Under the pieces are notes generated by a model, which was given only the letters and a program-made list of their open reading frames with translations, did no database searches and was not told the DNA's origin. Positions 1 through 11,400 of a stretch of 64,000 nt of DNA are shown here, piece by piece; within the stretch, counting starts at the first letter, position 1; every line of letters starts with the position of its first letter. Origin of the DNA: Mycosarcoma maydis (Eukaryota > Basidiomycota > Ustilaginomycetes > Ustilaginales); assembly GCF_000328475.2 (NCBI RefSeq), contig NC_026488.1, positions 496,001-560,000 of the forward strand, given 5' to 3'. Made by a program: the position numbers and the translations under genes.

Positions 1-1568
1 AGTCTAAGATGTTTCTAATCTTCGGCGGGACACACGCGCGACACCCGTGGTTCACAGATACAGTATGTATGAGATTTAAGATTCGTGATTGCAGAATCCC
101 TCTGTGAATGTGATTATACCACGACGAGCCTCTTCCTGAAAAGCCTCTCTTGTCTTTGGCAACAGCGGGCCTATCTCTTCAGGCTGCTAGTGGGTCGTCC
201 AGACCCAAGCGATGTGGTTGGAGGTGGTGATTTGTGCTGTGGGTCAGGTCTCCCTCTCTCGAGCGTCGAAGATTGAACGATTTTGACTTTAGATTAAGCC
301 TTTGCTGCTCGCACAAGAAGAAAGCCAATCGTGAATCACGAATCCAGGATCTTTCGGAGCAATGTCGTCCTATCAATCGTGAATCTTCCACAGTATTGAC
401 AGTTTGGCGACCAGCACTTTCTCTGTAGCTGAGAGATGCCTTCTGTGAACTCGACCGAAGCCAATCTTCAAATTCACAGTCAGCTGTCCAACGACCTTGC
501 CTAAGTTGATTTACTATACAGAAAGTCTGTGAGTACAGTATGTACAGTACAGCGTGGTGAAACTGTCGTCTGAATTGTGGTTCTCCGCTTCCTGCCGCTC
601 ATGCCGTGCCGTGCCGTGCCGCACGCCGGAAGACTGATGTCCGTAGATGCCACTGGCACACTTATCTGGCTTTTGCCAACGATTCTTGCTTGTGCCTCGA
701 TGGGCATGTCATGATTTTGCCTAATGGGCGGATCTCGCTTTTGGCCAATCAGCGAGTGTCTCAACTACCCCGCAACACACCAGATAAGGCTTGGGTCTTT
801 GCAGCATGTGCTTTGCGACCGGCGTGCATGCGGACTTGTTCATCTCGTTGTTCTTCGCCCAGGCCGGCGGCATAGGATCTCGTCGGTCAAGGCGACAACA
901 CACACCGTCGCGCCTACTTTTGCTCCCGCCCCTCGTATCTGTTGGAAGGCCTTAAGCAAGCAAGAGGTGAGTATCTGCTAGGTCCCTTGCGATAAGGCAG
1001 TTCATGCGTTTTAATAGCGAGCCTGTACTGTCAGTGCATCACTTGATCGACTTCATAATGTAGCTTCGGCACGCAGACATTGGTATCATCCAGTCTGGTG
1101 TCCCCAAGTTCCTGTTTGTCTGAGTACACACGATCTACTTTGGCACACTATGCTATTGCTCAAGGCCACATGTTTCCTTTTCGGAGACCCTCAATTGTGT
1201 CGCTTGGGCTGCATCTGAGGACCGGCAAGCAGCGCTCCGAGCTCGGGACCTAGTCTCTTTCGACTACTTGCGCAATCTTAAGCTTACAATGTACATGCAG
1301 GCATGCTGCGTCCTGTTCCTGAACTGAGAAAGACCCAAGCATCCCGTTACGAGAGATTAAACGATGCTGTTCTTCTGGCCAAGTTGCACATAGCCCTCTT
1401 GGCGTGACATCTACTACCTGCCAATAGGCTGGAGGACAAACGATTATATACCAGACACATTGCTTGCTAACGGTCGGTCTACTCTCGTATCCTATTCCCA
1501 TTGTCCGTTTATACCCCTATCCCTCGTTCTCACGTAGCACTTAGTGCTATCCAAATCGACACTTTATT
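1..1568. other. Intergenic region upstream of the OPT gene
   Basis: No reading frame here looks like a protein: all are short, with no recognisable motif or signal peptide. The stretch holds heptamer-type copies (around 78-90, 328-348 and 376-386) and a short GTGCC-type tandem repeat near 601-624. The last few hundred bases presumably hold the OPT promoter, but I see no clear TATA box. Confidence 0.5.
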
Positions 1569-4085
1569 ATGGATCCTATCGATCTCAAGCCCAAGACGGC
1601 CGACTCGGACACAAGTTCCGATAAGCTCAAGCAAGACTTGACAGAGAAAGATGACATCCAAGTCTCCAACGTAGGCTACGTCCTCAAAAGCAATCGTGCT
1701 GATGTCGAGTATGCCGGGGAAACACCTTTGCTAGAGGAGGATAAGGTCGTCCATAATGCTGCGGATATCGTCACTCAAGTAATCTCGCTGGAAGATGACG
1801 CTTCGCTCAACCCTTGGACCTTCCGTATGTGGTTCTTGGGTCTCGGTCTCGCCATTTTTGGTGCTACTCTGCAGGAGATCTTCTACTTTAAGCCTCAGGT
1901 CATCTACGTCTCACTCGTATTCTTAACCGTGATTGCATACGCCATTGGCGAGTTCATGGCTGCCGTCATCCCTAAGCATGGCTTCATCGGTCGCTGGCTC
2001 AACCCTCACCCGTTCAACCTGAAAGAACACGCTGCTATCACTCTGATGGCTTCGGCTGGTACTCAGTCCGCCCTTGCCACCGAGGCGCTTGCGGCTCAGC
2101 AGCTCTTCTACGGTGGCTACCCCTCGAAAGCAGCTGGTATCTTTTTGGTTCTGTCTTCGCAGCTTCTCGGAATGACCGTGGCTGGTCTGCTCCGAAACGT
2201 TCTTGTGCGACCTGTCAAGCTTCTTTGGCCCGGAAATCTGCCCATGACTTCGCTTCTTGAGTCTTTCCACGGCAGTAAGGGAGTCGACGCCAAGCTCATT
2301 GTCAAGAAGCGAATGAAGGTCTTCTGGCTGGTCGCTGGCACGCTGTTCGTATGGGAACTGTTTCCCGAGTACATCTTTCCGGTCCTTGAAGGTGTGTCGG
2401 TCTTTTGCCTTTCAAGACAGAATGACCTTGTTTTCACTAACCTCTTTGGTGGCGCCTCGGGTAACGAGGGTCTCGGTTTCCTCTCTATCTGCTTCGATTG
2501 GAACTACATCGCTGGTCTTGGCTCCCCAATGTGGGTTCCTCTTGAGACCATGTTCAACAATCTCGTTGGTTACATTGGTTGCATTGTTCTGTTCATCGGT
2601 CTTTACTACGGCAACATCTTCAGGGCACAAGACTTCCCCTTCCTCTCGCAAGAGCTCTTCGACGGCACTTCAAATGGCACCAATGCCTTCATTTACAACC
2701 AGACGTCCATCATGACGCCAGAATTTCTTATCGATCAAGAAGCTTTGAAGGCTCAGGGGACGCCTTGGATTACTGCCACCTACCTCGGCTATCTCATCAC
2801 TTCCAACATCGGCCTCACTGCTTGCTTTACACATATGATGCTTTGGAACTATGATGACATCAAGGCTGGTTGGTCCTGGGCGTACCCGTCGGAGCTCAAG
2901 AAGCTCTTTGCTAACCCTCACTGGTACAAATTCTGGCGTGCCAGCACCGAGGAGGAGGAGGCTGAATGGGCTCAAAAGATGATGGCCGATGAGCGTTGCG
3001 ATCCGCACTACAAGGTTATGATGAAGAACGGCTACAAGGAGGCACCAATGTGGTGGTGGGGCGCTTCCCTTTTAGTCTCGTGGGCCGTTGGTCTTATCTG
3101 CCTGTACGTTATGAAGTCAACGCTCCCCTGGTGGGGTTTCATATTGAGCACCCTGTTCACTTTCGTGTTCATGCTCTTCTTCGGTGCTCAAGCGGGTATC
3201 ACTGGTAAGTTGACATGTCGAACGCCTGGATTCGCTCTACGGAAACAGTGAGATGCTAACCACCTTGCAATCCACTTTGGACACGCTCCGTTTCATGTAG
3301 GTTTTGGCTTCAATCTTCAACCTATCTGCCAGATGCTTGCGGGCTACCTCTTCCCCGGTCGTCCTCTGGCCAACCTCTACTTCACGTGTTACACGTACAA
3401 CACCATGTCCATGGGTCTCATGCTCGCCAAGGACCTTAAACTTGGACAGTATGTGCACCTTGCTCCTATGTGCACATTCACGGTACAGATCGTTGGCTGC
3501 CTAGTCGGTGCAATGATGAACTGGGTCATGATGTCCGAGATTGTGGAAAACCAAGCGACGATCCTCAAGTCGGTTCTCGGTACCAACATCTGGTCAGGAC
3601 AGAACATCCAGCAATTCAATACGCTCGCCATCGCCTGGTCGATCGCCAAGGACATGTTTTCGATTGGCGCCAAGTACCAGTGGGTCACTATTGCCTACCT
3701 GATTGGCTTCTTCGTACCCCTTCCCATGTATCTGGGCAACAAGATCTGGCCTCACCGCGCATGGAGCTACTTCAACTTTTCCATCATCGCTTGGTACATG
3801 GGTTGGCTTTTTGTCGGCATCAATGCGTCTATCACCTCTTACTTTATCATTGGCTTTTTCGCTCAGTTCTACCTCCGAAAGTACCGTCCTGGTTGGTTCA
3901 ACAAGTACAACTACATCGTCTCAGCCGCCCTCGACGGTGGTACTCAGACCATGGTCTTTATTCTCACTTTTGCCGTCTTCGGTGGCAGTGGCAAGGCTCG
4001 TCCCTTCCCTACATGGGCCGGAAACCCGGATGCCAAGCTTCACAACCTGGATTACTGTGCCATTTCTCCCATTGCTGTGGAGTGA
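1569..4085 (+). CDS. OPT-family oligopeptide transporter, two exons
   Basis: Two exons, 1569-3204 and 3301-4085, give 806 residues. The 96-base intron has a GTAAGT donor, a GCTAAC branch-like site near 3252-3257 and a TAG acceptor; splicing joins the frame so that a G-I-T-G-F-G-F-N-L-Q segment typical of the OPT family is restored. Family members are proton-coupled plasma-membrane importers of tetra/pentapeptides, glutathione or peptide-like compounds. Visible marks: cytosolic N-terminus of about 80 residues, the OPT entry motif N-P-W-T-F-R-M-W-F-L-G, roughly 12-16 hydrophobic segments, and the conserved N-P-H-P-F-N-L-K-E-H stretch. The C-terminus (ending near H-N-L-D-Y-C) matches the family. 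The ATG at 1569 is the first in frame and gives the normal N-terminal length. Substrate cannot be inferred. It sits alone, with no obvious partner gene. Confidence 0.93.
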
Positions 4086-5386
4086 GAGCAAACATGTAAG
4101 CTCAAGCTTGTCATGACGTGCAGCGATCCATGATTCGTGGCGTGACTGGCGGTCCTCGACAGCCGCGTATCTGCTATATCAGCGATCTGCGATTTGCGAT
4201 CTGCGATTGCTACGATTGGGTTAAAGACTGAAATTTTAACGTCGTTTTCACATGCAGCGAAAAACGTTCCGTGTGATGATTCACGATTGTCTTTGAAGCA
4301 GCTGAGCCTCGCTTCCTGTTTGCAGATTTGTGATAACGTACGTTTAGCTTCGATTTGCAATCACGCATCACGAATTTACGTGACACCGTCAAATTCACAA
4401 TTCCTCACTCGAGTTCCACATGTGAAGTTTTGGGACGATCCACGATTCAGCTAGCATTGAACCAAGCGACCGACGGCCGCGGACGCGCGAAACGCAACCA
4501 ATCGCGAATGTGAATCAAGTTATGGAATGGCGAACCGTGAAAAAATCACGAATGTTCGGAACCATGTTCGCCAATTAGGCTACTTTGCGGGGGAGAGGTT
4601 GTTAAGGAAAAACGCACTACACGTCATCTTGGCAAATAGGCGAGTCACGCGCCAAGGATGCGCGGTTGCTGTGTGTCAACGTTGTAATTGCGCCCGGGGT
4701 TTCACATGGATGGAATAATTGGTGGGCTTCTTAGGCAAAATCGTAATTGTTCCGCTTTTCACGAGAGGCACCAACTTACAGTCACACTCACACTCATGTG
4801 AGTGAGAGTGACGCGGAAATACTTACGGAAATATCGTACTTTACATGTAGTCACGAGTGGCTGAGAGAGGCTGCGGCATTTTGTTCCAGTCTCGGCCTGG
4901 CTTCGAGAACTTTCAACAGGGTCCACACTATATATTGACAACAATAAACATTTCACAAATGTGATTCGTGATTGCGGCTGCCGAAACAAAAGCAGCAGCT
5001 TTACACTTCCTTTCGTCTAGAACTACTGCACAATATCTGAGCCTGTCGATAAGCACTTTTCACGCAGCAGAAATCGAAAGCTGAAAGAAATTTATACACT
5101 GCTCATCGGTACATGCAACTGGGTATACATTTCACGTTTACATTTGGCTGCGCCTGCGGCTCAGCCAACCCCACATTCACAGATGTCTTAAGTTTGGCAT
5201 CTGAGGAACTCTGTGAATCGCCACCAGCAGGCAGAATGCTGAGAGACACGCACTGTATATAATCCTGCTGCCTGTGCGGACTGGCATCGTGATGAAAACC
5301 ACATTCTCGAATTGCCACATCCCTTCCATTTTTATTGGCACGACGGACATCCACCATCCAGCCCCTCCGTTTTCGCGTTGACCACG
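4086..5386. other. Intergenic region with heptamer copies and a near-palindrome
   Basis: No credible gene. It contains several heptamer (ATTCACG/CGTGAAT) copies, for example near 4277-4290, 4367-4375 and 4963-4973, and an imperfect inverted repeat at 4781-4812 (arms rich in CACTCA / TGAGTG, 2-base centre, about 11 of 14 positions pairing). The right end is the 5' region of the next gene. Confidence 0.45.
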
Positions 5387-6490
5387 ATGACGGCTTCTAC
5401 TACTGCAACTTCTTCTGTACCTGCTGCAGCCCCCAAGAAGCAGCCACGCGTACCGCAACCCATCCGTCCATCGCAAGGACCACTCAAGTCGACATGGCAC
5501 AAACCGGAGAATAAGTCAACATGGGGTCTGCACCATTGGCTCATTCATGCGTTCCAGGTTGATCCCATTCCTCAGGGCGCTACCGCTGTTATTCACGAGA
5601 AGGACGACCCTGTTCCCATTTGGAACAACGCACAACTCCACCTCTGGATCGCCATGCGTATCGTCCCTGCCCTTGCGATCCAGTATGCCTACACACAGTG
5701 GGCGGGCAGAAATTTCCACCCCATCGTCAATGTTTTCTATTGGGGTATCTTTATTAGTTTTTTCGGTGCCAATCTTCTCAACGTGTTGCGCACCCTCGCT
5801 ACCAAGGTCGGTTACTTACAACCTCAAGCTGCTCGCGACGGTATCCCAGATCTGAAAGTCTCACAGGTGCTCAACTCGCTGCTCATGACCGCTTTCTTTC
5901 GCCCCGCAACGGCGACGCTCGTCATTTACAACCGCGACTCACCTATGAAGCTCTCGCCATGGCTTCCGCTCGTGGTACCTGCTTTCTCCGTGGCGGTCGA
6001 TTTCTGGTTCTATTGGTACCACCGCATTATGCATGAGTCGGACCTCCTCTGGAAGTTCCACCGTACCCACCACACTGCTAAACATCCTACTCCGATCCTT
6101 ACGCTCTACGCCGATAATGAGCAGGAGTGGTTCGATGTTGTCTTCATCCCGCTTCTCGCCTACTTCACCTTGCGACCCTTGGTCGACATGAGCTACTTTG
6201 ACTGGATGATCTGCTGGACGTATGTCATGTTCATCGAGCTCATCGGCCACTCGGGTCTACGCATTACCGGCACCTCGCCCGCCTTTGATCTCATCCCCAT
6301 GAAGAGGCTTGACGTGGACCTCATCATTGAGGACCACGATAACCACCACTCGCGCGGTTGGAAGAAGTCTGGCAACTACGGCAAGCAGACCCGCGTTTGG
6401 GACCGCCTCTTCGGCACGGTTCTGCCTCGTGTTGAGTCGCTCGATCACCTCACCGACTACTCTGATAAGATCAGCCTCCCTCAATTCTAA
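5387..6490 (+). CDS. Sterol desaturase / fatty acid hydroxylase superfamily protein
   Basis: A 367-residue membrane protein with the three histidine clusters of the di-iron hydroxylase/desaturase superfamily (ERG3/ERG25/SUR2 type): H-R-I-M-H at residues 212-216, H-R-T-H-H at 225-229 and E-D-H-D-N-H-H at 315-321. Several hydrophobic segments lie between residues about 75 and 205 and again at 245-290. Such enzymes use O2 and electrons from cytochrome b5 or its reductase to hydroxylate or desaturate a lipid in the ER. The substrate is not readable here; a sterol, sphingoid base or fatty acid are all possible. I chose ATG 5387 (context CCACGATGA); the frame is open 25 codons further up to ATG 5312, but those residues look like leader. 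The gene converges on the G-patch gene, 192 bases between stops. Confidence 0.85.
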   Translation: MTASTTATSSVPAAAPKKQPRVPQPIRPSQGPLKSTWHKPENKSTWGLHHWLIHAFQVDPIPQGATAVIHEKDDPVPIWNNAQLHLWIAMRIVPALAIQYAYTQWAGRNFHPIVNVFYWGIFISFFGANLLNVLRTLATKVGYLQPQAARDGIPDLKVSQVLNSLLMTAFFRPATATLVIYNRDSPMKLSPWLPLVVPAFSVAVDFWFYWYHRIMHESDLLWKFHRTHHTAKHPTPILTLYADNEQEWFDVVFIPLLAYFTLRPLVDMSYFDWMICWTYVMFIELIGHSGLRITGTSPAFDLIPMKRLDVDLIIEDHDNHHSRGWKKSGNYGKQTRVWDRLFGTVLPRVESLDHLTDYSDKISLPQF

Positions 6491-6682
6491 AGGTACAAGA
6501 TGTTGTTGCTTGGTTTCATCATGTAATTATACCATTCACGATTGCTCTTTTAATCTACTTTATCATCACATCAGTTCACGCGGAGCACAAACCGTGATTT
6601 GCGCGTCGAATGGGGGTATCATTGAGGAACCAAGTGTTCTTTGCAAGCGTCGGATTTGTGACTCACCGACTTGTCACCACGT

Positions 6683-7738
6683 CTATTCTGCGCTTCGTTT
6701 TGTTTGTTCGTCTCTGTTCTTTTTCTCTCTCTTCGCCTTGCTCGGAGACTTGATCTCCTTCGCATTTTCGTGTTTCTCCTTCATTTTCTTCTTCTCCGCC
6801 TTGTCCCTGTCTTTTTTCTCCGCTTTATTCTCTTTCAGCTTTTTGCTATCGCCAGCATCGTCTGCTACGTTTGTGCGTTTGCGCTTGTTGGACTTTGTTG
6901 GTGGCTCTATCGGTGCTGGTGGGAGGTCGTTCTCTGCTTTGAATTTCTTTTTCTTCTTTTCCTTTTTCCCCGCCTTGTTCTTCTTGTCTTTCCTGTCCTT
7001 GTTAGCTTCTTTGGACTTCTTGCTCTTCTGGCTTGGAGCCAACTGCGATCCTTCAGCGGCGCTGGATGAAGCCCGAGACGCTTTCAGCTGCTTGCGAAGG
7101 GCTTTCTTGGCAAGTCTTCGAGCGAGCTTCTGTGCGTCAGTTTCATCATTGGCTGACTTTGACTTTGACTCGGACTCGACCTTGGCGTCGGAGGGCTGAA
7201 TGATAGATGCTGGAGATGTAGAAGATGTGATGTTGAGAGCAGCGTCGACTTGGTCATCGGCTGCTGCGACTACCTCAGTACCGTTAGTCTTGGGAGGCGC
7301 AGCAGAAGGAGGCCTACGATTGTCTATTGGCTCGACAGCGGGAACAATAGGTTTGCCGCGAACAAAGTTGCTCATGAGCGTTTTTCGAGCATGTTCACGC
7401 TTAGCGAGGGATGAAAGCGACATGGTAGCTGATGCGGCTGACCTCTCTCCCATGCTCCACGACGTGGTGCTAGTCGAAGGCTTGGATTTGTCGAGAGTTG
7501 GTGTAGATGCACCCGACGAAGCAGGTGAAGGTCCAATGGATAGGCTCTTTGCTCCGGCAGTGAAAATGCTGTTCCACCAATCATCGGCACGATCTCGATC
7601 CTTGCCTATACCGGAGAGAGTTTTCTTTTGTGTGATTGCAAGGGGTTTCTTGAGACCCTTGCCCGCTTTTCCATCCAGGGGAACGCCGACTCCCTCCCAC
7701 CCTTGCGACACTAAGAAAGAGGTCGTGTTGAGCGGCAT
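6683..7738 (-). CDS. G-patch nucleolar protein (GPATCH4 / Tma23-like)
   Basis: A 351-residue protein. The N-terminus carries a G-patch: S-Q-G-W-E-G-V-G-V-P-L-D-G then K-P-L, followed within 45 residues by D-D-W-W-N-S-I-F, the arrangement seen in human GPATCH4 and yeast Tma23. The middle is disordered and serine/alanine-rich, and the last ~170 residues are a long lysine-rich tail (repeated K-K-x-K, K-A-E-K-K type runs), a nucleolar-localisation type composition. G-patch proteins bind and activate DEAH-box RNA helicases; Tma23 and GPATCH4 act in ribosome biogenesis. I chose ATG 7738 because the G-patch starts a few residues later; the open frame upstream contains no ATG better placed. It is divergent from the GPI-deacylase gene. 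Confidence 0.85.
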   Translation of the reverse strand: MPLNTTSFLVSQGWEGVGVPLDGKAGKGLKKPLAITQKKTLSGIGKDRDRADDWWNSIFTAGAKSLSIGPSPASSGASTPTLDKSKPSTSTTSWSMGERSAASATMSLSSLAKREHARKTLMSNFVRGKPIVPAVEPIDNRRPPSAAPPKTNGTEVVAAADDQVDAALNITSSTSPASIIQPSDAKVESESKSKSANDETDAQKLARRLAKKALRKQLKASRASSSAAEGSQLAPSQKSKKSKEANKDRKDKKNKAGKKEKKKKKFKAENDLPPAPIEPPTKSNKRKRTNVADDAGDSKKLKENKAEKKDRDKAEKKKMKEKHENAKEIKSPSKAKREKKNRDEQTKRSAE

Positions 7739-8452
7739 GGCTCTGGATCGTACCAGTGTAAATGCCGGCGACGCAAATGGTGATACGGAAAGGATGATAA
7801 ATGAAAGATGGGCATCTGCCGTGAGTGCATTTGTTCTTCCTTGCCATACAACCAAAAAATTCACACTTGCGACTCACAGACACGAAATTTGAATCACGAA
7901 TTGTGAATGGGGCCAAAAAAAAAAAACACAAAAAATCGAAAAGCGTTTCTTCTCCGACTTCCGAAAGTTCTGTGACTTTTGTGGAGTAGCTGACAGTTAG
8001 TGAGTCGTAAGTGTGTGAGCACTGAGGCTGCCGCATTTTGTAAAGTCATGAGCCTTGCTTGCTTCGCAGAGAACAACACCAACAGTCACGAGTTACAGTT
8101 GTGAGTGTAACATGACAGGCACTCGTCACTGAATGAGCAGGACTAGCACCTTGCCTACCATCACTGCCACATCTATCGCCTTCTTTGGCCCGGTCAAGAC
8201 CGAACCAGCAACTTGCGAATACGACATTATCGATCGAATCGGTTGCTCGCGCCAGCCTCGCAAAGCAGCCACAGGCTTCTCAGAACAACACTTTGCGCTG
8301 CCGTCGAGGCTCGCAGTCGGTTTTTACTCAATTATTGCTGCAGATCCGATGGAGTCAGCCATATCGGCGACAAACTCTTCGTTGGATCCGTGTCCGTTGC
8401 TGGAGTAGGCTGCGGCTCACGTGGGGGTTTCCGTCCTGAACTTTTGCCCATC
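7739..8452. promoter_or_regulatory. Shared divergent 5' region of G-patch and GPI-deacylase genes
   Basis: The 714 bases between the two divergent starts must hold both promoters. It includes an A-run near 7916-7928 and a heptamer pair near 7890-7907. The frame of the right-hand gene is open upstream to 8213, without sequence that resembles its family. Confidence 0.45.
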
Positions 8453-11400
8453 ATGACCACGACGTCACGGTCCGGTCGCCAACTATGGCTGCCTTGGCTC
8501 ATCCTCGTAGTGTCGCTGACTCTGATCACATACTCGGTAGATTCGTTTATACGTCTTCCGCAGCAGCTAGGTGTATCGCAACAATGCCGCATGTCTAGGA
8601 TGTGGCCAGCCTACATCGACCATACCTCCAATCTCGAGCCATTCTCACCTTCCGGCCTATGGCGCAAGTATCGCCTCTACCTTTATCGCGAACGTCACTT
8701 TGAACCCATGGATCTTCCTACCGGAAGCCCTGCGCTCTTTGTTCCTGGCAACTCCGGATCGTACGGTCAAGTTCGCAGCGTGGCTTCGAGTGCTTCTCGC
8801 CAATTCTACAAGGAAAATGGCTCGGGCGCACGTAGAGATGAGTGGAAAGACGCCCCTCCAGGTGTCGCACATACCGACTGGTACACCATCGACTTCAACG
8901 AAGACTTTTCTGCCTTCAGCGGCACCACCTTGATCGAGCAGGCCACATTCATCAACGAGGTCGTCTCGTACCTTTCCGATCGATACGCTTCTGCTGCTAC
9001 ACACAGCTATGCTGCCGGAGAGCGCAATACCACTGTGCCAATCTTGGCACACAGCATGGGCGGCATCGCGGCTCGCCTTACCGCACACCTACCCAACTAC
9101 CCTGTTGGCAATATTGATACCATTGTCACTCTCAGCACACCTCATGCTTTTCCACCTGTACCTTTTGACAGCAGCGTCGAGTACGTCTATTCGCTCATCA
9201 ATACGCCTCTCGATGCTTCCCGTGTAACAAGTAGGTCAGCTCGTAATGTGCCACCATTGCTAGTCTCTATCGCAGGCGGGCTGCTCGACACTCAGCTTCC
9301 ATCTGATCCTTCATCACTTTCCCTTGCCCGCATCGGCGAAGCAATTGCCCCTTCGCGCATCTCGACTTATACCGGCTCCTTGCCTTCGCTCTGGTCCTCG
9401 GTCGATCACGTTGCCGTCATGTGGTGCGATCAGCTACGCGAAAAGATAGCAAGAGGCTTTCTACTTGACATGATGGCGTTTGGGCGTGTCTCGGACGAAC
9501 GCAATGCCGGAGGCGTCAGCGGCAGATCAAGTGTACTGCGTCGACGTCGCGAGCTTTGGAGACGTGCACTCAGTCTTTTCGACGTCTCAGATGCGGGAAA
9601 TGGCGAAATAGGACCTCTCGAGCTAACTCCCTCGCCAGATTGGCTGCTCGAAGAGGATCGTGAGACGTTTGTCGTCGAAAACGAGTCCCCCTCTTTCCAA
9701 CGGCCAACCAGCGGGCCCGACTCGGCTCTTTCCGTAGACCAACAAAATACCGTCTTTCGCATTCCAGCTAGGATGGGCGATAGCGACGATGGCTTGCACG
9801 CTTTTGAGCTCATCACCAATCTCTGCGTTGGGTGGAACCCTTCGTCAGGTATGGGCGCCCCCCTTCCACAGCCCGTCGAGCTGGTTGTTCAGCTGTGCAC
9901 CAGCAACCCGGACTCATCTGACCCTGTCAGCGGTCAAAGAACCTCGTGCCGGCTCGTCATGCCCTGGCAATGGGAGCTGATCCCACCAAGCTTTTTGCCT
10001 CGAACAGATATCTTGATGCAAGAATCCTCACAACACATCGATACACACCTTCCCGAAAACCGCCCATTCCCCAGTGCAGACGAGATCTACCACGTCCCTG
10101 GTTACGCATTTCAGCGCCTGCGTCTGGACGCCGACCTCCTCCAACGGCAGCGAATCGATTGGATTCGTGTAGAACGCAAGACTGACTCGGGTGTCTTCGT
10201 CCACCAACGCGGTCTCAAGAGCTTTGTTCGTGGAGGATGGATGCGTCAAGCTGCCGGTCGCCTGAAGAAGCATGGCAGCTCTTTGCTCCTTACTCAAGAC
10301 CAAGACTCAGATATACAACATCACTACCAAGATGCCGGCTTTGCCACCACTAGCGCCATTCCTATCGCCTCTGAATGGCTACTCAAAGGGTTCAGCTCCT
10401 CTTTACTTGCCAGGCGAATTGAGCTAGTGCCGAGTCAATGTCTGGTCGAAAATCTAGCCCTCTACACGCTGCAGAGCAACGACGAGAGCCTTCATTCGAC
10501 AGACGCTTCCTTTTCGCCCTTCATGCGCGTCTCAGATCGTGCCACAGGTGATTCACGCTGGTATCCGCAGCTCGCCTCGCCCGAGCTCGTTCGCAGGATT
10601 CGTGCTCGGACATACAAGGGAGAACCCATCACCTTTCCCCTCTCGCTTCACGGTAACGCACCATTCATGCCACCGGCAAGAGATAGCCTTAACGAAATTA
10701 GGGTACAGCTCTGGACTGATCAGGCGCTTCTGCGTCCAGTCCCTGGCAAGTCCCTGCCGTGTAGGTCGTCCGTCGACTCGATCCGCTTGTCTGTCGATTG
10801 GAAAGCTTCTGCCGGCCTGGTTTTGCTTCGCTATCGTTTCTTGCTTGCAGCATGGCCTCTCGGCCTACTGTCAGTCTGCATCGGTCTGTCGTGGCTCACC
10901 TGGACTCAGAAACCCGAGCTCCCTTTCCCGTCTCCTTTGACCTCGATTACGCAGCCAGTATTCCGCACGCCCTTCATCGGCAACAGAGTGGATCCGCTAC
11001 TGGGACTGTTGGCCTGTACTGCGATTGCGCTGATCCTCCTTGATGGAATGCGCCTATGGCTGTATAGATGTATGTCGAGCGCAGAGGCTCGCGGTCCAAC
11101 TTCGTCTTTGATTGGCATGGTCTTGGGGCTTCACAATCATGCGTCCTCGGCAGGTCTGATTCCCTGCTTCCTTCTGGTCTCGTATGCGACTTTGCTCGTC
11201 ATCGTCGCAATCATACAATGGTCCTTCTCACTGATCGCCGCCATTGTGACGAGATTTGGGCTAGCTCACAAGCTCGACTGGGTGGGAGCGGCAACAGCAA
11301 GCTCCGACCCACTGAAGTGGAATCGGCGGTCCATGGCGGGTCTGGCGATACTGCTGCTGTCGGTTGTGCTGCTCGTGCCCCACCAATTCGTCTTTCTCAT

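Noticed and set aside
5312..5386. Upstream ATG for the desaturase-type gene
   Set aside because: The 25 extra residues are not hydrophobic, targeting-like or family-like; the ATG at 5387 has a better context.
6309..7199. 296-codon plus-strand frame across the 3' ends of the desaturase and G-patch genes
   Set aside because: Its F/S/L-rich second half is the antisense of the lysine-rich G-patch tail, and its first half is out of frame in the desaturase.
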